Shown here piece by piece: positions 35,569 through 49,382 of a stretch of 64,000 bases of DNA. The notes under the pieces are model-generated. The model made no database searches. It saw only the letters and a program-made list of their open reading frames with translations, and was not told the origin of the DNA. Each line of letters opens with the position of its first letter. The first letter of the stretch is position 1. The translations under genes were made by a program, and so were the position numbers. Origin of the DNA: Blastocystis sp. Blastoise (Eukaryota; Sar; Bigyra; Opalinata; Blastocystidae); contig JBBPEB010000009.1 of assembly GCA_039096225.1 (NCBI GenBank), positions 1,453,001-1,517,000 on the forward strand. The letters run 5' to 3'.

Positions 35569-37964
35569 ATGTCCGCAACAGAATTTCAATTATCTGAAGA
35601 TAAATGTATTTGAATATGATTATAATGTGTTACTTAATTTTTTAGATTTATTTACTTTTCAAGATGAGACGCAATTATGGGTTTCAAAAGAATTCATTGA
35701 GAAATATCCTCAATTTCCCTTTCATGGTATCGTTGAACACTCTGAGAAATATGAGGATGGAAGTTATTACATGGATATAACTTCTTTTCCTATGAATAAA
35801 GTGATTGATTTTTTAATGGACGATAATGTGGATGTATTTTCATTAAATTTGAAAGAGAGTTATGATATATATATAACACTTGTTGAATATTCAGTTACGA
35901 TTGATAAAAAAATTCAAAGTGATTTATTGTTTCATATTAAAAATTTATTTTATAAATATTTGAAAGACAATAATTATGATGTATATGGATATCATTGTAA
36001 TTATATCGAATCGTGTATGCCTATGGATTTATTCAATATAGTAAAGAAAGATATATATTTTTATGGTATATATATATTTATAATATATATATATAGACTT
36101 ATTTACACCTCAACGAAAGGATGAATTATTATATTATTCTCTTCTTTTTAAAATGATGAATATTACTAAAGTTAGAATTATATGTAAATATATATTATAA
36201 TATAATATAAATAATAATAATATATAGATGATTATGCTTCGAATATTCCATTAGAATATATAAATCCATCGTGTATTCAAGATATATTCCCATCATTAAA
36301 GAAAGTAGAGATGGCTGGTATATACATATATTTCATTATATATATATATAGTAACAACGCATTATAAGAAAACTGATGTATTGTTGAATCCAAATAGTGA
36401 TGAATATATAATGGAATATAATCGGTTATTTAATAGATATGATTATGAAATAGAGAATCCTGAAGAATATGAATATTACAGTGAATCAGAGATGAATGAA
36501 TATTATAAGATTTCTTCTTTAGATCTTAATAAATTATATTATTTACATGATTTGATTGATTCTTATAATAAAAGAAGAGAAAAAAATAATTTACCTAAAT
36601 TATATAGATATGTCGTTAATGAAGCTATCTATACAGATGATTATTCAAGTGTAGAAACTAATGAAGAAGAAGATGAATACACATTAGATGATGAAGTCAG
36701 AATTGAATATGATTGTATATATAATATAAGAATATTATTTAATTTATTATTATTATATATAGATAAAACAAATGATAAAACTTTCTCGTAAATAATTATA
36801 TTATTTTTATTATACATTTTATTCTAATATATTAAATAGTATTTATCAAGTATCTACTGAACATGGTATATCTCAATTATTACTTCTTCCTTCCTATATG
36901 TGTACTTCAAAAATCATTTTAATTAAAGGTAAATAAATATATGAATAATAAATTTGTTAATTTATTTAGATTTATATCATCAAATTAATCCTATGTTTTT
37001 TATGAAATTATTTGAAGAAGGTGTTTTTGATTCTATAACTACGTTAAGTATTAATTGGAGTATTTTCTTTTTAAATTATTAATATTAATATAATAATTCT
37101 GCATAGTTAAAAGATTAACAAATAAAATTGATGAGAATTTATTTAACAAAATAATGACAACTCATATATTTCTAAATGTTACTGAACTTATATATGATTA
37201 TGATAATGGTATGCATATATATTTATAGTTATTATTATTTATAGAATTATTTAAATTGTCTTCAATAAAGAAAGAATGCTTCCCTAAATTACATATTATC
37301 AACTATAATATTTTTATAAGTATATTTATATATTAATAAATAAATTATTATTCTTAATTTAGCTACTGACAATTTTGATTCTCTATTTCCTGTTAATTTA
37401 ATGTCTATGATTGATATTATTCGAATAAATTATGTTGATAGTGATGAAAAAGAGGAAATATGTCTTCTATTAGATGAAATAGCTTATACTCATTCAATTC
37501 ATATTGATGCTCTTAGTATATATATATATTATATATATACACTTATTTTCATAATAATATATATAATTAGTTTTATTTGTTTTTATATAGATGATTTTAT
37601 TTATTATTTTCCTCATTTAAAAGAATTATTAGAGAAAGATCTTATTTCTATTGATCAACTTAAGTGTATTAAATATTTCTTTATTCTTTTAATTTATTTT
37701 TTTATATATTATATATATACTATTCTATACAGTTTATTCTACTCGTTCTGAAAACATAAAGAGATTAGATTCTATTGACAATTATAAGCACAGTATTAAT
37801 AGTTTAGCTATATGGTTTTATGGTATGTATAAGATATATTAATAAATACATGGTTGATATATAATATTAATAATATTTATTCATTTATAGGTGATGATGA
37901 TGATGATGATGATGATGATCATGATGATGATGATGATAATAATAATGATGATGATGATGAAGAA

Positions 37965-37997
<33 letters not shown>

Positions 37998-39509
37998 AAT
38001 AATAATGATGATGATGATGATGAAGAAGATGATGATGACGATAATGATGATGATGATGACGATAATGACGATAATGATGATGATAATGATAATAATAATA
38101 ATAATAATAATAATCGAGATGAAACTGATATCAGAAATTCATTAGAAACATTCTTTAAGAGTAGTGTATTAGAACATTTGAATTATTTATATGTTTCATG
38201 TATATTCTTTCTTTAAATAGATTATTATTCTATATATTAATATCTATAGTTAGTTATGGTTTGAGTATAGAATATTTAACATGGATATCAACTCTATTTA
38301 ATGATAATAAGTTTAATACTATTCATAAATTAAAAATTAGTTGTATATTATATTATAAAACATATGAATATATATATAGTACTTATCAATGAAGACTCAT
38401 CCTCTGAATATTTAACTGTATATGAAAATATAATAAACAAATTAATTCCTAAGGCTTCTATTGTTAATATAGAAGGTAATTATTTATATAATTATTTTTT
38501 GTAAAGATAGTTTATTCAATTAATTTTAACTATTATTATTAGAATGTACTATGTCTTTTATAAATCGATTAATTCCTACAGGTTGTTTCCATAAAACAAC
38601 TCAATTAATTCTACGTATATATATTAAATGATATAATGTTTTACCTATAATATATTACATTTCATCCTAATCTTTTTATAAATATTAATTTAGGAATTAA
38701 TGATATGCCAAATGATATTTTTTGTAAACTATATACTACAGATAATTTCCCTCAATTAAAATCTATCAAGATTTGTATATATTTTAATAATAATGTTTTT
38801 TCTTTATTATGAATCATGTATATTTATGTAAAAGTATTTCTTTTTATAATAATTATTTATATTAAATAATATGTATATATATATAGATGAAGATAGCAAT
38901 AAATGGTGGATTCCTTTTATCAAAACATTTTGTAACTATATAAATAATAATAACTTTCCATCCTCAAGTATTGTCCGATAAACTAGTATATTAATAATAA
39001 TATTGATTTTATTTATATATTTATATTATTATTCTATAGAATCGGAAGATGATTATGTTTATGATCCTAATAATTCAATCTTTCGATATAAATATGATAG
39101 TCATTCATTTATAGATTCAATTATTTGTACTAAAAATGAAACGATGAGTAGATATGAGATAGAAACGTTATTTGATTGTATAAATGAGAATAAAACTCAA
39201 AATATAAGAAGTTTAGAATTATGTATATTAATATTATATATTTTTAATAATTTTCTTATAGATATTTATTCTGAAGAGCAATTGTCAAAACTTATCAACT
39301 TTATTACTATTGGAAACATACCAAAATTGAAAAAGTTTCATTTTAATATCAGTATATATATAGTTATTTATATTAATTATATTTATATAGATTTTTATAT
39401 TTCTGATATAAAAAACAACGTATTCAAACAACAATTAAAGGATTCTACGTTCATTCAAGAAAATCATGTGTATTATAAATTTGATATAAATAATCTTTCC
39501 TATCTATAA
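35569..39509 (+). CDS. BTB-like / LRR-like repeat protein, copy A
   Basis: First of three tandem paralogues; function unknown. The start is the ATG at 35569 (MSATEFQLSEDK), with an in-frame TGA 12 nt upstream. Exon 2 (35646-36065) carries a BTB/T1-like fold: LFTFQDETQLWVSKEFIE, EDGSYYMDITSFPMNKVIDF. About 20 small exons follow, each roughly one LRR-like unit (for example CIQDIFPSLKKVEM; DNFPQLKSIKIC; GNIPKLKKFHFNIS). Where I traced them, they are separated by phase-1 introns starting GTATAT/GTAAAT. The exon at about 37890-38216 has a long Asp/Asn insertion that copies B and C lack. An in-frame TAA at 38979-38981 is avoided if an upstream in-phase donor (38968) is used. No signal peptide or TM is present, so it is probably cytoplasmic. 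Confidence 0.6.
37890..38115 (+). repeat. GAT/GAC/AAT coding repeat (Asp/Asn tract)
   Basis: About 75 codons, nearly all Asp with some Asn and Glu, lie within one exon of BTB-LRR copy A. The frame stays open into RDETDIRNSLETFFKSS, which is conserved in copies B and C. Confidence 0.85.
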
Positions 39510-42500
39510 ATTTTTTAACTTTGTTTTTTCATATTTTATTATCTCCGTTTTTATTTATTTATTTTACTTTTTATTAATATTTCTATTCATTATATATGTA
39601 TTAAAGAGTTATTTTTTTTAAATCAATAGAATAATATTCATCAGTAACTATCATGTAAACTATTGCTTAAAGCTTATCATAATGTTTTATTATAGAATAC
39701 TATTTTGTATTAATTCTAAATCCAATGTTATATAATATTTTACTATATATTCCTTGATAATAAATATTTATAAAGAAATATTATTACAATAATATCATAA
39801 AATTATTGTAATTATAATATATTTTAAAAATTTGCTCTTAAATCTAGTATATAAAAAATAACTTTTTATAGACAATTGTTTTTTTTATTTATTGATACAA
39901 AGAATTCTTATTCCTTTTATACTTTATCATAACTTAATTAACTATATATATAAAAAAAGTCTATATACAACTTTAAAAAGTATTCTATAACAAGTATTAT
40001 ATAATCAAATGTTACTTAACATCATATGATACTAATGACGAGTATCATATTAACTTGTTAAAGTCCAACTAAAAATATATGAATATAGAAAAATAAAATT
40101 CTTTTGTATACATATTCTTTATATATTTTTTAATTGCTTATAAATGATAGTATCAATTATATTATGAACAATATACATATATATGGAAACAAAAAAATTT
40201 TGAATACATCATATTAATAATAAAAAGTTATATTATCATATTATAAATATATGATAAAAATATTATAATATCATTTTAGTATTTAAAATATTTATATCAT
40301 TAACATCTTTTATACTCAAAAAACGATTCTGTTTCATTTTATATTGTTCTAAAATATCTTTATATGTATCAATTTTAATAGAATCTATAAAATATATAAA
40401 TATTATATAAATAGTGTTTACTAGCATCTTTATATTGGAATTGTCATAAATATGGAAACGTTTCTTTTGTAATTAATTGAATCACTTTAGAAGTAAAAGT
40501 ATCACTAATAGTTACTATATAAATTATATATATAATAAAATAATAATAGTCTATTATTTAAAACAAATAAATAATTATATATACACATAAATAAGTTTGA
40601 AATTGTATGTATATATTCCATTTGTAATTGTTCATATATATAAGTTGAATATTATTTAAAATCGTCAAATTCTTCAGAATAATCATGAATCATAATAATA
40701 GAATTGATTTGTAATTGAAATATAGAAAAAGAGAAGAAAATAATTCATATACATTATTTATATGTAATAATATAGGAGGATTTGTTGATAGATCAATTTC
40801 TATAAACATATATATTTAATATATAAATTTTTATAATATTTTCATTATATACAAAAATAAAACCGATAGTAATTCTAATATTCTAATTCTATTTAATTGT
40901 TAAAAAATATATAATACATCCATCAAAGAATGTAATGCTAAATTGATTGAAATTGGGTAAATAAAGACTGAATTATTTTTATAGAATTCGATAAAATAAT
41001 ATATATCGGTTAAATCAATAGAATCTATAGAGTAAATAATATAATAGAATTATAGAATAAATATATAAAAATAGTAGAAGTTTATATGTAATATTTTTAA
41101 TTTTGATAGTTTATATATATATAAATAATTGAAAATATCTCATAATGAATCAGATAATCACTGCATTCATCTATATATATTATTTGTATATTAGTAAAAA
41201 TAATTTATAGTATATATACTACTGAATATGGTTAGATCTTGTAAATTTGTCCATAAGGATACCCTATTATATTCTTCTATTCTACATAAATAATCCACAA
41301 AGAAACGTGCTGTAGAAATATATTAATATAATAATATATTTATAATAAATGAAATTTATATATTTATAATAGACATGAAACAGTTAAAGATTGAATAGTA
41401 TTTGAAAATGAAGAAGAATGAATTATATATATATATAGATTCTGGATCAACATAAGCATTCATTACTCTTTCATTATGTACGCTATCAATATTTTCATCT
41501 ATTTATTATTATTATATGATATTATTATTGGCTGTTTTAATTACATATCATTATTACTATCAGTATCTGAAATACAAACAGTTAAATATACTCCAACAAC
41601 TATAACTACTGGAAGGATTATAGAAAGTATTCTGCGAATGAAATGGGTGGTTTTTTATAACTATCATCTTTTGCAGAAGTAAAAGTAGTTTTATTTATAA
41701 TACCCTAAACATAATGATTGATAAAAATATATTGTATTAACAATATTCATATATTATTTGTTAGTATTATTCGTAAAAAAAATAATGAAATTTCTATTGT
41801 TTCACAAATGAACAGTTTATAATTATCAACTTCACAAATAATAATTAAATAAATAAATACATGGAAATTGTGATTCATATAAATAAAACTTACTTATATA
41901 AAAAAAATCTATTCATTATGTCATATTCAGTTATTAGGGCTATTTTCATTTTATTGACAATATGTTTACATAAAGATATAGCAAATAAATTAAAATAATG
42001 AATATATATCTTGTAATAACAGTAGTGTCTCATTTAAATGAGATAATCAAAATATTTCATTTAATAATCAAATTTGAAATAAATTTAATAATCTAATAAT
42101 ACAAGAAGAATAATTTGATAATATTCTGCAATCAATAAATACATTCTGTAACTAATAAATGAAAATTTGTTTTTTTGAAAAGAAATTGAGAGCACGATTC
42201 AATATCACAATAATTTGCAGAGTAAATTGGGATACAATAAAGAAATAAATTTTGAATATGAAACATCAAGTAAATTATATCCATCATAATCTATTCTGTA
42301 TAAAAGAATTATAGTTAATTATGATTATAGAAAGCATAAGAATCAACTTATTAATAAAATTTCATCATAATCACTTTAAACTAAGAAGAAAATAAATAAA
42401 ATACTCTCAGAAAAGAACAAGTTTTAAACTAGTCTTATAGTATTTATTCATAAATAAAATCAATTTTTGTAGGGAAAAAATATATTTTTAAAAATTAAGT

Positions 42501-42614
42501 ATCTTTTAATGAATTGAATTATTTCTTGTATTTTAATCAAATTACTTCTTTTTTTACATTGTAAATAATATTTAAATATATATGAAATGCTTATTTTATA
42601 TAGAATTGATCGAG
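39510..42614. other. Intergenic region with a decayed minus-strand gene
   Basis: No intact gene. The central part (about 40280-41700) holds relic exons listed separately. The remainder is AT-rich without recognisable features. Confidence 0.5.
40280..41700 (-). pseudogene. Relic of a BTB-LRR-family gene
   Basis: On the minus strand, short exon-like segments bounded by GTATAT/TATAG sites can be read. Near 41250-41330 is ARFFVDYLCRIEEYNR..., near 40920-41030 YSIDLTDIYYFIEFYKNN, near 40415-40520 SDTFTSKVIQLITKETFPYL, and near 40290-40395 DSIKIDTYKDILEQYKMKQN. The last two resemble, in order and pattern, the final two exons of the tandem BTB-LRR genes (KLINFITIGNIPKLKKF; ...VFKQQLKDSTFIQEN). Stop codons interrupt several segments, for example a TGA directly after ETFPYL, so it is probably a dead copy. 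Similarity was judged by eye. Confidence 0.4.
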
Positions 42615-43555
42615 ATGAGTAAACACGAAAAGAAATCACCTGATATATCACTAAAAGTTTTATTGTTTGATGAATCAGGTATTATTAACAATTCTATTAT
42701 TAAAATAATTATTGATTAGAGAGTGGAAAAACTTGTATGATGAAACAATATGCGAATAAGGAGTTTTCGTATTGGGGAGCAGCAACTATTGGATATGATT
42801 TTAAAACCAAATATATTACAATTGATGATAAACTTGTAAAATATATGGTATATAAATGTATGGTTATATTTTAATATAAGATATAGATTATGGATACTCC
42901 AGGTCATCATTTATTCAAAGAATCTGCTCTTTGTTATATACAAATTTGTGATGGAGTTATTGTAGTTTATGCTATAGATGATAGAAGATCTTTCGAAATA
43001 GTTGAGGATAGTATTAAAGATGTTTATAATGTATATATATAAATATTTCTATAAATTATAATATTATTTATATATTATTCTATAAATATATAGCGTGCTA
43101 ATAAAAATATATGTGTTACTCTAGTTGGTAATAAATGTGATTTAGAATCAGAAAGAGTATAAAGAATATATTATATTGTTTTTTTAATTATTAATATATT
43201 ATTATACATTTATTTATTTATAAAGTATTTTAATATAATGAATAATATATATATATATAGAAAGTAACTACTCAAGAAGGAAAAGATTTAGCCAAGAAAT
43301 ATGGAGCTCATTTTTATGAGACTTCTGCAAAAGATGGTACTAATATAGATGAAGTATATTGACTATTTATTTTTAACTAATTTGTTTTAGTATTAATATA
43401 TACTTATTATTATAGTGTTTCACAGATATAGCTAATGAATGCATTAAACGACATTGTTATACTGAAAATAAACAACAAAAAAAAGTAATTCTTATTTATT
43501 ATTATATATATGTATATAGGAAGAAACAAAACAAGATGATTGCTCAATCATATAA
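42615..43555 (+). CDS. Rab-like small GTPase with altered P-loop and switch II
   Basis: Seven exons from the ATG at 42615 to TAA at 43553-43555 encode about 190 residues. Rab/Ras features: switch I region AATIGYDFKTK, DTPG (switch II), the guanine-specificity motif GNKCDL, ETSAK, and a C-terminal CaaX-type box CSII for prenylation, so it should be membrane-attached. Deviations: the P-loop reads DESESGKT where Rabs have GDSGVGKT (first Gly to Asp, and Gly12/13 positions to Ser/Glu, with GKT kept). Switch II reads DTPGHH instead of DTAGQE, so the catalytic Gln is His. The P-loop is split by an intron (42679-42719); no alternative in-frame acceptor restores the consensus. It sits alone inside the BTB/TLDc cluster. 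Confidence 0.82.
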
Positions 43556-45564
43556 AAAATAGTTTAATTAATTCTTAAATTTTGTTTTATTCTCATTAAT
43601 GAGAAATTAAGGATATCAATTTGATTTATGAATATTACTCATTATCTATTATAAAGTTATTTGTGTTCTATTGAATATATATTATGTATTATTCTATTAG
43701 AAAATAGTTTTAATTATTATTCTTTGAAGTTTTGTTCTTGTATTCTATATAATAATATTTATAAATAATGTTACTTTGTTTATCTTTATTATTCATAGTA
43801 AACGAATGAATTAAAAATCATTTTATAAATTAGGTATTCTTTAAAAATATTTGTCAAGCATATATATATATTTATTAAATTGAACATAAATACACAAAAT
43901 TCTTATTTTAATTGATCTTTTCTTTATTTTTATTCATATAGAAAATAGGATAAATATGTTTATTATGTATATAAAAATATGTATTGAATTGATTTTCCAT
44001 AAGAAGAGGTTTTTTTAATAAATACAAATAGAGTTTCTTTATTGTTAACATTTTTCTTAATAAGTTCTCTATAAATATAAAATGAGTAATATATAAATAG
44101 GAATAGCTTTTTTAATGTTCACGAAGTGTTTTCAGTGTTTTAATGGTATTTTATTATTACTTTCAATAAGTGTATATATATCTTCATTCCTTCTTATCTA
44201 TTGTATTATTTATATAAATAAAGTAGACTATGAATGTTTTTAATAAAATTTATCAATAGAATAAAAAAAGTTAATGTGTTGCTATTAAAAAATAATTATC
44301 TTTCTAAATATGAATAACATATTTTTTATGATTTCTTATTTAAAAAGATAGACTCTTATTTATTATAAAATAATAATAGTACTCTTTTGAATATATAATA
44401 ATAAATATATTCACTTTTATAGAGATAAGTCTCAAAACCAAGAAAAGTGAATTGATTTCATTAAATACATTATTTTTAATATCAATTAATTATATAAAAA
44501 ATATATTAACAACAGAATAAATAAAACTTATTTTTTATAGAATTAAAATAATAATAACAATGAATTAAAAAAAATGTATTAGATAAAATTGAATGAAATA
44601 CATATATATATTATAACACACGAGTTCCTTTGATATGTGCATATTTAACAAATATTAATTGACCATCAGGTTTATAATAATAAATAAATACAAAGGATTT
44701 TATATTCGTATAATATTAGGAAAGTAGACGTTTTTCATAATATACCTTGTGTATTTTTTATGCTAATATATATCATTATTATTCATGGACATATTTGTTC
44801 TTTTTGCCAAATTCATTAATCTTATTCATGTGTTACTTATTTTAAGATAATAATCATATGCAGAGAAAGCAAAGAAACATATCTGAACACCATTCTATTA
44901 TGTAAAAAATTGCATGAAGAACAAATCAGATACATCATGATAATCTGATATAAAATTGACATATTAACTATATGAATAATACTTTGAGAATTAATAGTTT
45001 TGCTCATAAAGATCTCTGGATGCATATTGATAAAGAAAAGTGGTAATCTTCTCAATTATCTTCAAAATTGGATAATTCTTGTGGAATAAGTAGTGATTCA
45101 ATAGTTGAAGATACACTGATATCACTAATATGGACTAAAGAAAAATATATACTCTATTATAGCACATAAATGACACAATTACAGTTTATTTTCTTATTAT
45201 TGATTACGAAAGTATTCAAGATTTAGAGAAAAACACATACTGAATTTATTTTTTAATAAAAAGAAATAATTTATTAGAAAAACGTAACTTTAGTAATTTC
45301 TTATAAAAAAAATGAAAATTATCTGAAAATGACTGAATAATAAAATTCTTGAAAATTACATATAAACATAGTCATAAATCAAATTAATTCATAAATTTGG
45401 TTTTTCAAAAATATTGCAAGTTTTATTCTTTGTTATCTCAATGATTATTTATAATTATAAGTATTATAGTTATTAAAAGAGTATTTATTTATTGCTTATT
45501 TATAATGCTATGTTTTAAGCATACTAATATATGATCATTTTGTCATTATAGTTGAATTCAAGTA
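43556..45564. other. Intergenic region
   Basis: About 2 kb, AT-rich. Short open fragments occur (minus strand about 44625-44720, ending YKPDGQLIFVKYAHIKGTRVL; plus strand about 44960-45050, INSFAHKDLWMHIDKEKW). They are isolated and bounded by stops, so they are at most gene relics. Confidence 0.45.
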
Positions 45565-48500
45565 ATGTCTGGCTCTGAGAATTTGAAAACTGAAGATAAA
45601 TGTATTTCAACTTAATTAAAAAATATTTATTAGTTTTAGATTTGTTTACGTTTCAAGATGAGACAAAATTGTGGATTCCAAAAGAATTTATTGAGAAATA
45701 TCAACAATTTCCCTTTTATGATATCATTGAACACTCTGACAAATATGAGGATGGTAGTTATTATGTAGATATGCTTCCTTTTCATATTGAAAAAGTGATT
45801 TCTTTTTTAATAGATAAAAACATGGATATTTCTTCTTTAAATCTACGAGATAGTTATGATATATATAAAACATTTGTTGAATACCCAGTTACGATTGATA
45901 ATGAATTTCAAAGTGATTTATTATTTCATGTTAAAGAATTATTTATTAATTATTTAAAAGAAAATGATTATTGTGTATGTAATTGTAGTGATGATAGTCT
46001 TTTGAATATTCCTATGATTTTATTAAATTCAAATATGAAAAGAATACTTATAAAAGGTAATTATATAATATATTCAAAAAAATATAATTTGCTTAGGATT
46101 ATTTACACCTCAACGAAAAGAAGAATTCTTATATTATTCTCTTCTTTATAAAATGATGAATATTACAAAAGTTGAAATTACATGTAAATATATATAATAT
46201 AATATAAATAATATTATATATATATAGATGATTATGCATCAAATATTCCATTAGAATATATATGTCCATCGAGTATTCAAGATATATTCCCTTCATTAGA
46301 AGAATTAAAGATGACTGGTATATATATATATATATATATATTATTAATAAATATATATAGTAACTACGCATTATAAGCAAACTGAACTATTATTAAATCC
46401 AAATAGTGATGAATATATAATGGAATATTCTCACCTGTTAAATGATGATGAAAATAGAATCAATAAACGAAAGAAATATGAATATTATACAGAATCCGAG
46501 ATGAATGAATATAATAAGATTTCTTCTTTAGATCTTAACAAGTTATATTATTCTCATAAATTGATTGATTCTTATAGTGAAAAAAAAGAAAAGAATGAAT
46601 TACCTAATTTATATAAATATATAGTGAAAGAAGCTATATATACAAATGATTATTCAAAAGTAGAAATTAATGAAACAGAAGATGAATATACACTTGATGA
46701 TCAAGTCAGAATTGAATATGATGGTATATAATTATATATACACTATAAAATCATAAAGTTTATTATTATTATATATAGATAAAACAAATAATAAAACATT
46801 CTCGTAAATTATATTATTAATTTATATTATGAATTTATACTAATATCTTAAATAGTATTCATAACATATCTTCTGAAATTGGTATATCTCAATTATTACT
46901 TCTTCCTTCCTATATATGTATTTCACAAGTTATTTTAAATGAAGGTAAATAAATATATAATAAATATTATTATTTATTTTAGATAGGTGTTTTCAATGTA
47001 ATTCCGTTATTTTTATGAAATTATTTGAAGAAGGTTTTTTCGATTCTTTAACTACATTGAATATTTACATGTGTATTATTTTTTTGATTATTATTATTAT
47101 CTTATTATTATTTTATATAGTAAAAGAAATAACTAATGAAATTGATGATAATCTATTGAACAAAATAATGACAACTCATGTATTTCCTAATGTTACTGAA
47201 CTTATCTATAATGATGATGGTATATATATAATTACAATAGATATGAGAATATATTTAATGTAATATTATTTATATATATAGACTCTTTCCAATTATCTTC
47301 AATAAAGAAAGAATGTTTCCCAAAATTACATATTATCAATTACCAAACTGAAATAAGTATATTAATATTTACATAAACTATTATTTATAATCTAGCTACT
47401 GACAATTCTTGGACAATGTTTCTTGCTAATATAACATCAATGATTGATACTATTCGAATAAATGAATTTGATGATGAAGAAAAAGAGGAAATTGTTCATT
47501 ATTTAAATGATTTAGCTTATAATCATTCAATTCATATTGATATAAGTGATATATATACAAGTATAATATATATTTAAGATCATAATACTATCTATATAAT
47601 TAATTTTATGTATTTATTTTTTATATAGATGATTTGATGCGCTATTTTCCATATTTAAATACATTATTAAAGAAAAATCTTATTTTATTTGATAGTCTTT
47701 TTAGTATGAATTATACTTTATTATATATATATATATATATATTATATATTATATATTATATGTCTTGTATTTTATAAAGTTGATTCTTCTCATTCTGATA
47801 CTATCGAAGTATTACAGTCTATTGAAAACAATAATCTAAATATTGATTGGTTAGAAATAACATTTAAAGGTATTCATGTATATATGTAATAAATAGATTG
47901 TTACTGTATAATACTATTATTTATTCATTATAGTTTATGATGATTATGATGAAAATAGTGATCATTACAATAATAGTGATGATGATAGTGATTATGATGA
48001 TCGTGATAATAGTAATTCAAATGTTATTTATATAAAAAGAACATTAGAAAGATTTTTAAAGAGTAATATATTAGAACATTTGAATAGTTTAACTATTTCA
48101 TGTATATATATGTATATATATGTTTATTATTCTGTTTTGTATAATATATATAGTTGATGATGATATAAGTATAGAATATATAACATGGATATCAACTCTT
48201 TTTAATGAGAATAAATTTAATACTATTAGACTAACGATTGACTGTATATTATATATTATAAAACATATGAATATATATATAGTAAAGTATATTAATAAGA
48301 ACTTGTCCTCTGAATATTTAACTGCATATGAAAATATATTCGAGAAACTAATTCCTAAGGCTTATTTTGTTAAAATCGAAGGTAATTATGTATATAATTA
48401 ATATATTTATATAATTTGTTTTAACTATTCGTTATAGGTTGTACTATGAATTTAATAAATCGATTAATTCCTAAAGGTTGTTTTCATAATACAACTCAAT

Positions 48501-49382
48501 TAGTTCTAGGTATATCTATTAAATATATATAATGCTATAATTATAATATATTACATTTCATCCTAATCTTTTTATGAATATTAATATAGATATTAATGAT
48601 ATACCAGATGATAATTTTTGTAAACTATACACTACACATAATTTCCCTAAACTAAAATCTATCAATATTTGTATATATTTTAATAATTATTATTTTTTTT
48701 TATTATAAATCATATATATATATACATATTTTTATTCCATAATAATTATTTTTATTAATACTATTGTATATATATATAGATAAATTTGGTAGTACATGGT
48801 GGAGTTCTTTTATTAAAATATTTTGTAACTATGTTAATAGTGATAACTATCCATTATCAAGTATTATCCAGTTAACTGAGAGCTTTTCTTTGATTAATTA
48901 CATATATGATCCTAATAATTCTATTCTTCGATGTAAATATGATACTAATTCATTGATAAATACAATTATTGGTTCAAAAGGTATATATATATATAACTAG
49001 CATATTATGCATATATATAGATGAAACGATGAATAAATATGAGATGGAAACGTTGTTTGATTGTATAAACGAAAATAAAACTCAAAATATAAAAAGTTTA
49101 GAATTATGTAAATTAATAATTATATTTTTTTTATGTGAAATTTTTTATAGATATTTATGATGAGGAACAATTGTCAACACTTATCAATTTTATTACTACT
49201 GGAAAATTTCCTAAATTGAAAGAATTGGGTTTTTGGTTACGTATGCATATAGTTATTTATATTAATAATATTATATAGATTGTAATACTTATGAACAAAG
49301 GGATATATATAAACAAAAATTAAGTGATTCTTCATTTATAAAAGAAAATCATGTGTCTTATGAATTTAATGGGTTTTTGTAA
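45565..49382 (+). CDS. BTB-like / LRR-like repeat protein, copy B
   Basis: Second tandem paralogue and the best-preserved copy; function unknown. The start is the ATG at 45565 (MSGSENLKTEDK), with the same upstream TGA as copy A. The BTB-like exon reads LFTFQDETKLWIPKEFIE, EDGSYYVDMLPFHIEKVISF. Repeat exons include SIQDIFPSLEELKM, ISQLLLLPSYICISQ, FPNVTELIYNDDG and FPKLKELGFWL. In the exons I traced, phase-1 introns keep the frame open to the final ...IKENHVSYEFNGFL. It has both introns (46724-46778 and 46804-46855) that copy C lacks. It lacks the intron that A and C carry before YDPNNS; there the B sequence is read straight through (QLTESFSLINYIYDPNNS). A short Asp/Ser-rich stretch near 47940-48010 stands where copy A has its Asp tract. 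Confidence 0.65.

Noticed and set aside
37891-38145. Poly-Met/Ile reading frame
   Set aside because: It is the alternate frame of the GAT repeat that encodes the Asp/Asn tract of copy A.
38979-38981. In-frame TAA in BTB-LRR copy A, where copy B has TTA
   Set aside because: A donor GTATTG at 38968 keeps phase 1 with the downstream acceptor and removes the TAA. Copy C shares that donor, so I do not treat it as proof of inactivation.
44620-45130. Open fragments on both strands (YKPDGQLIFVKYAHIKGTRVL; INSFAHKDLWMHIDKEKW)
   Set aside because: They are short, isolated, and flanked by stops without a consistent exon chain, so I could not support a gene.
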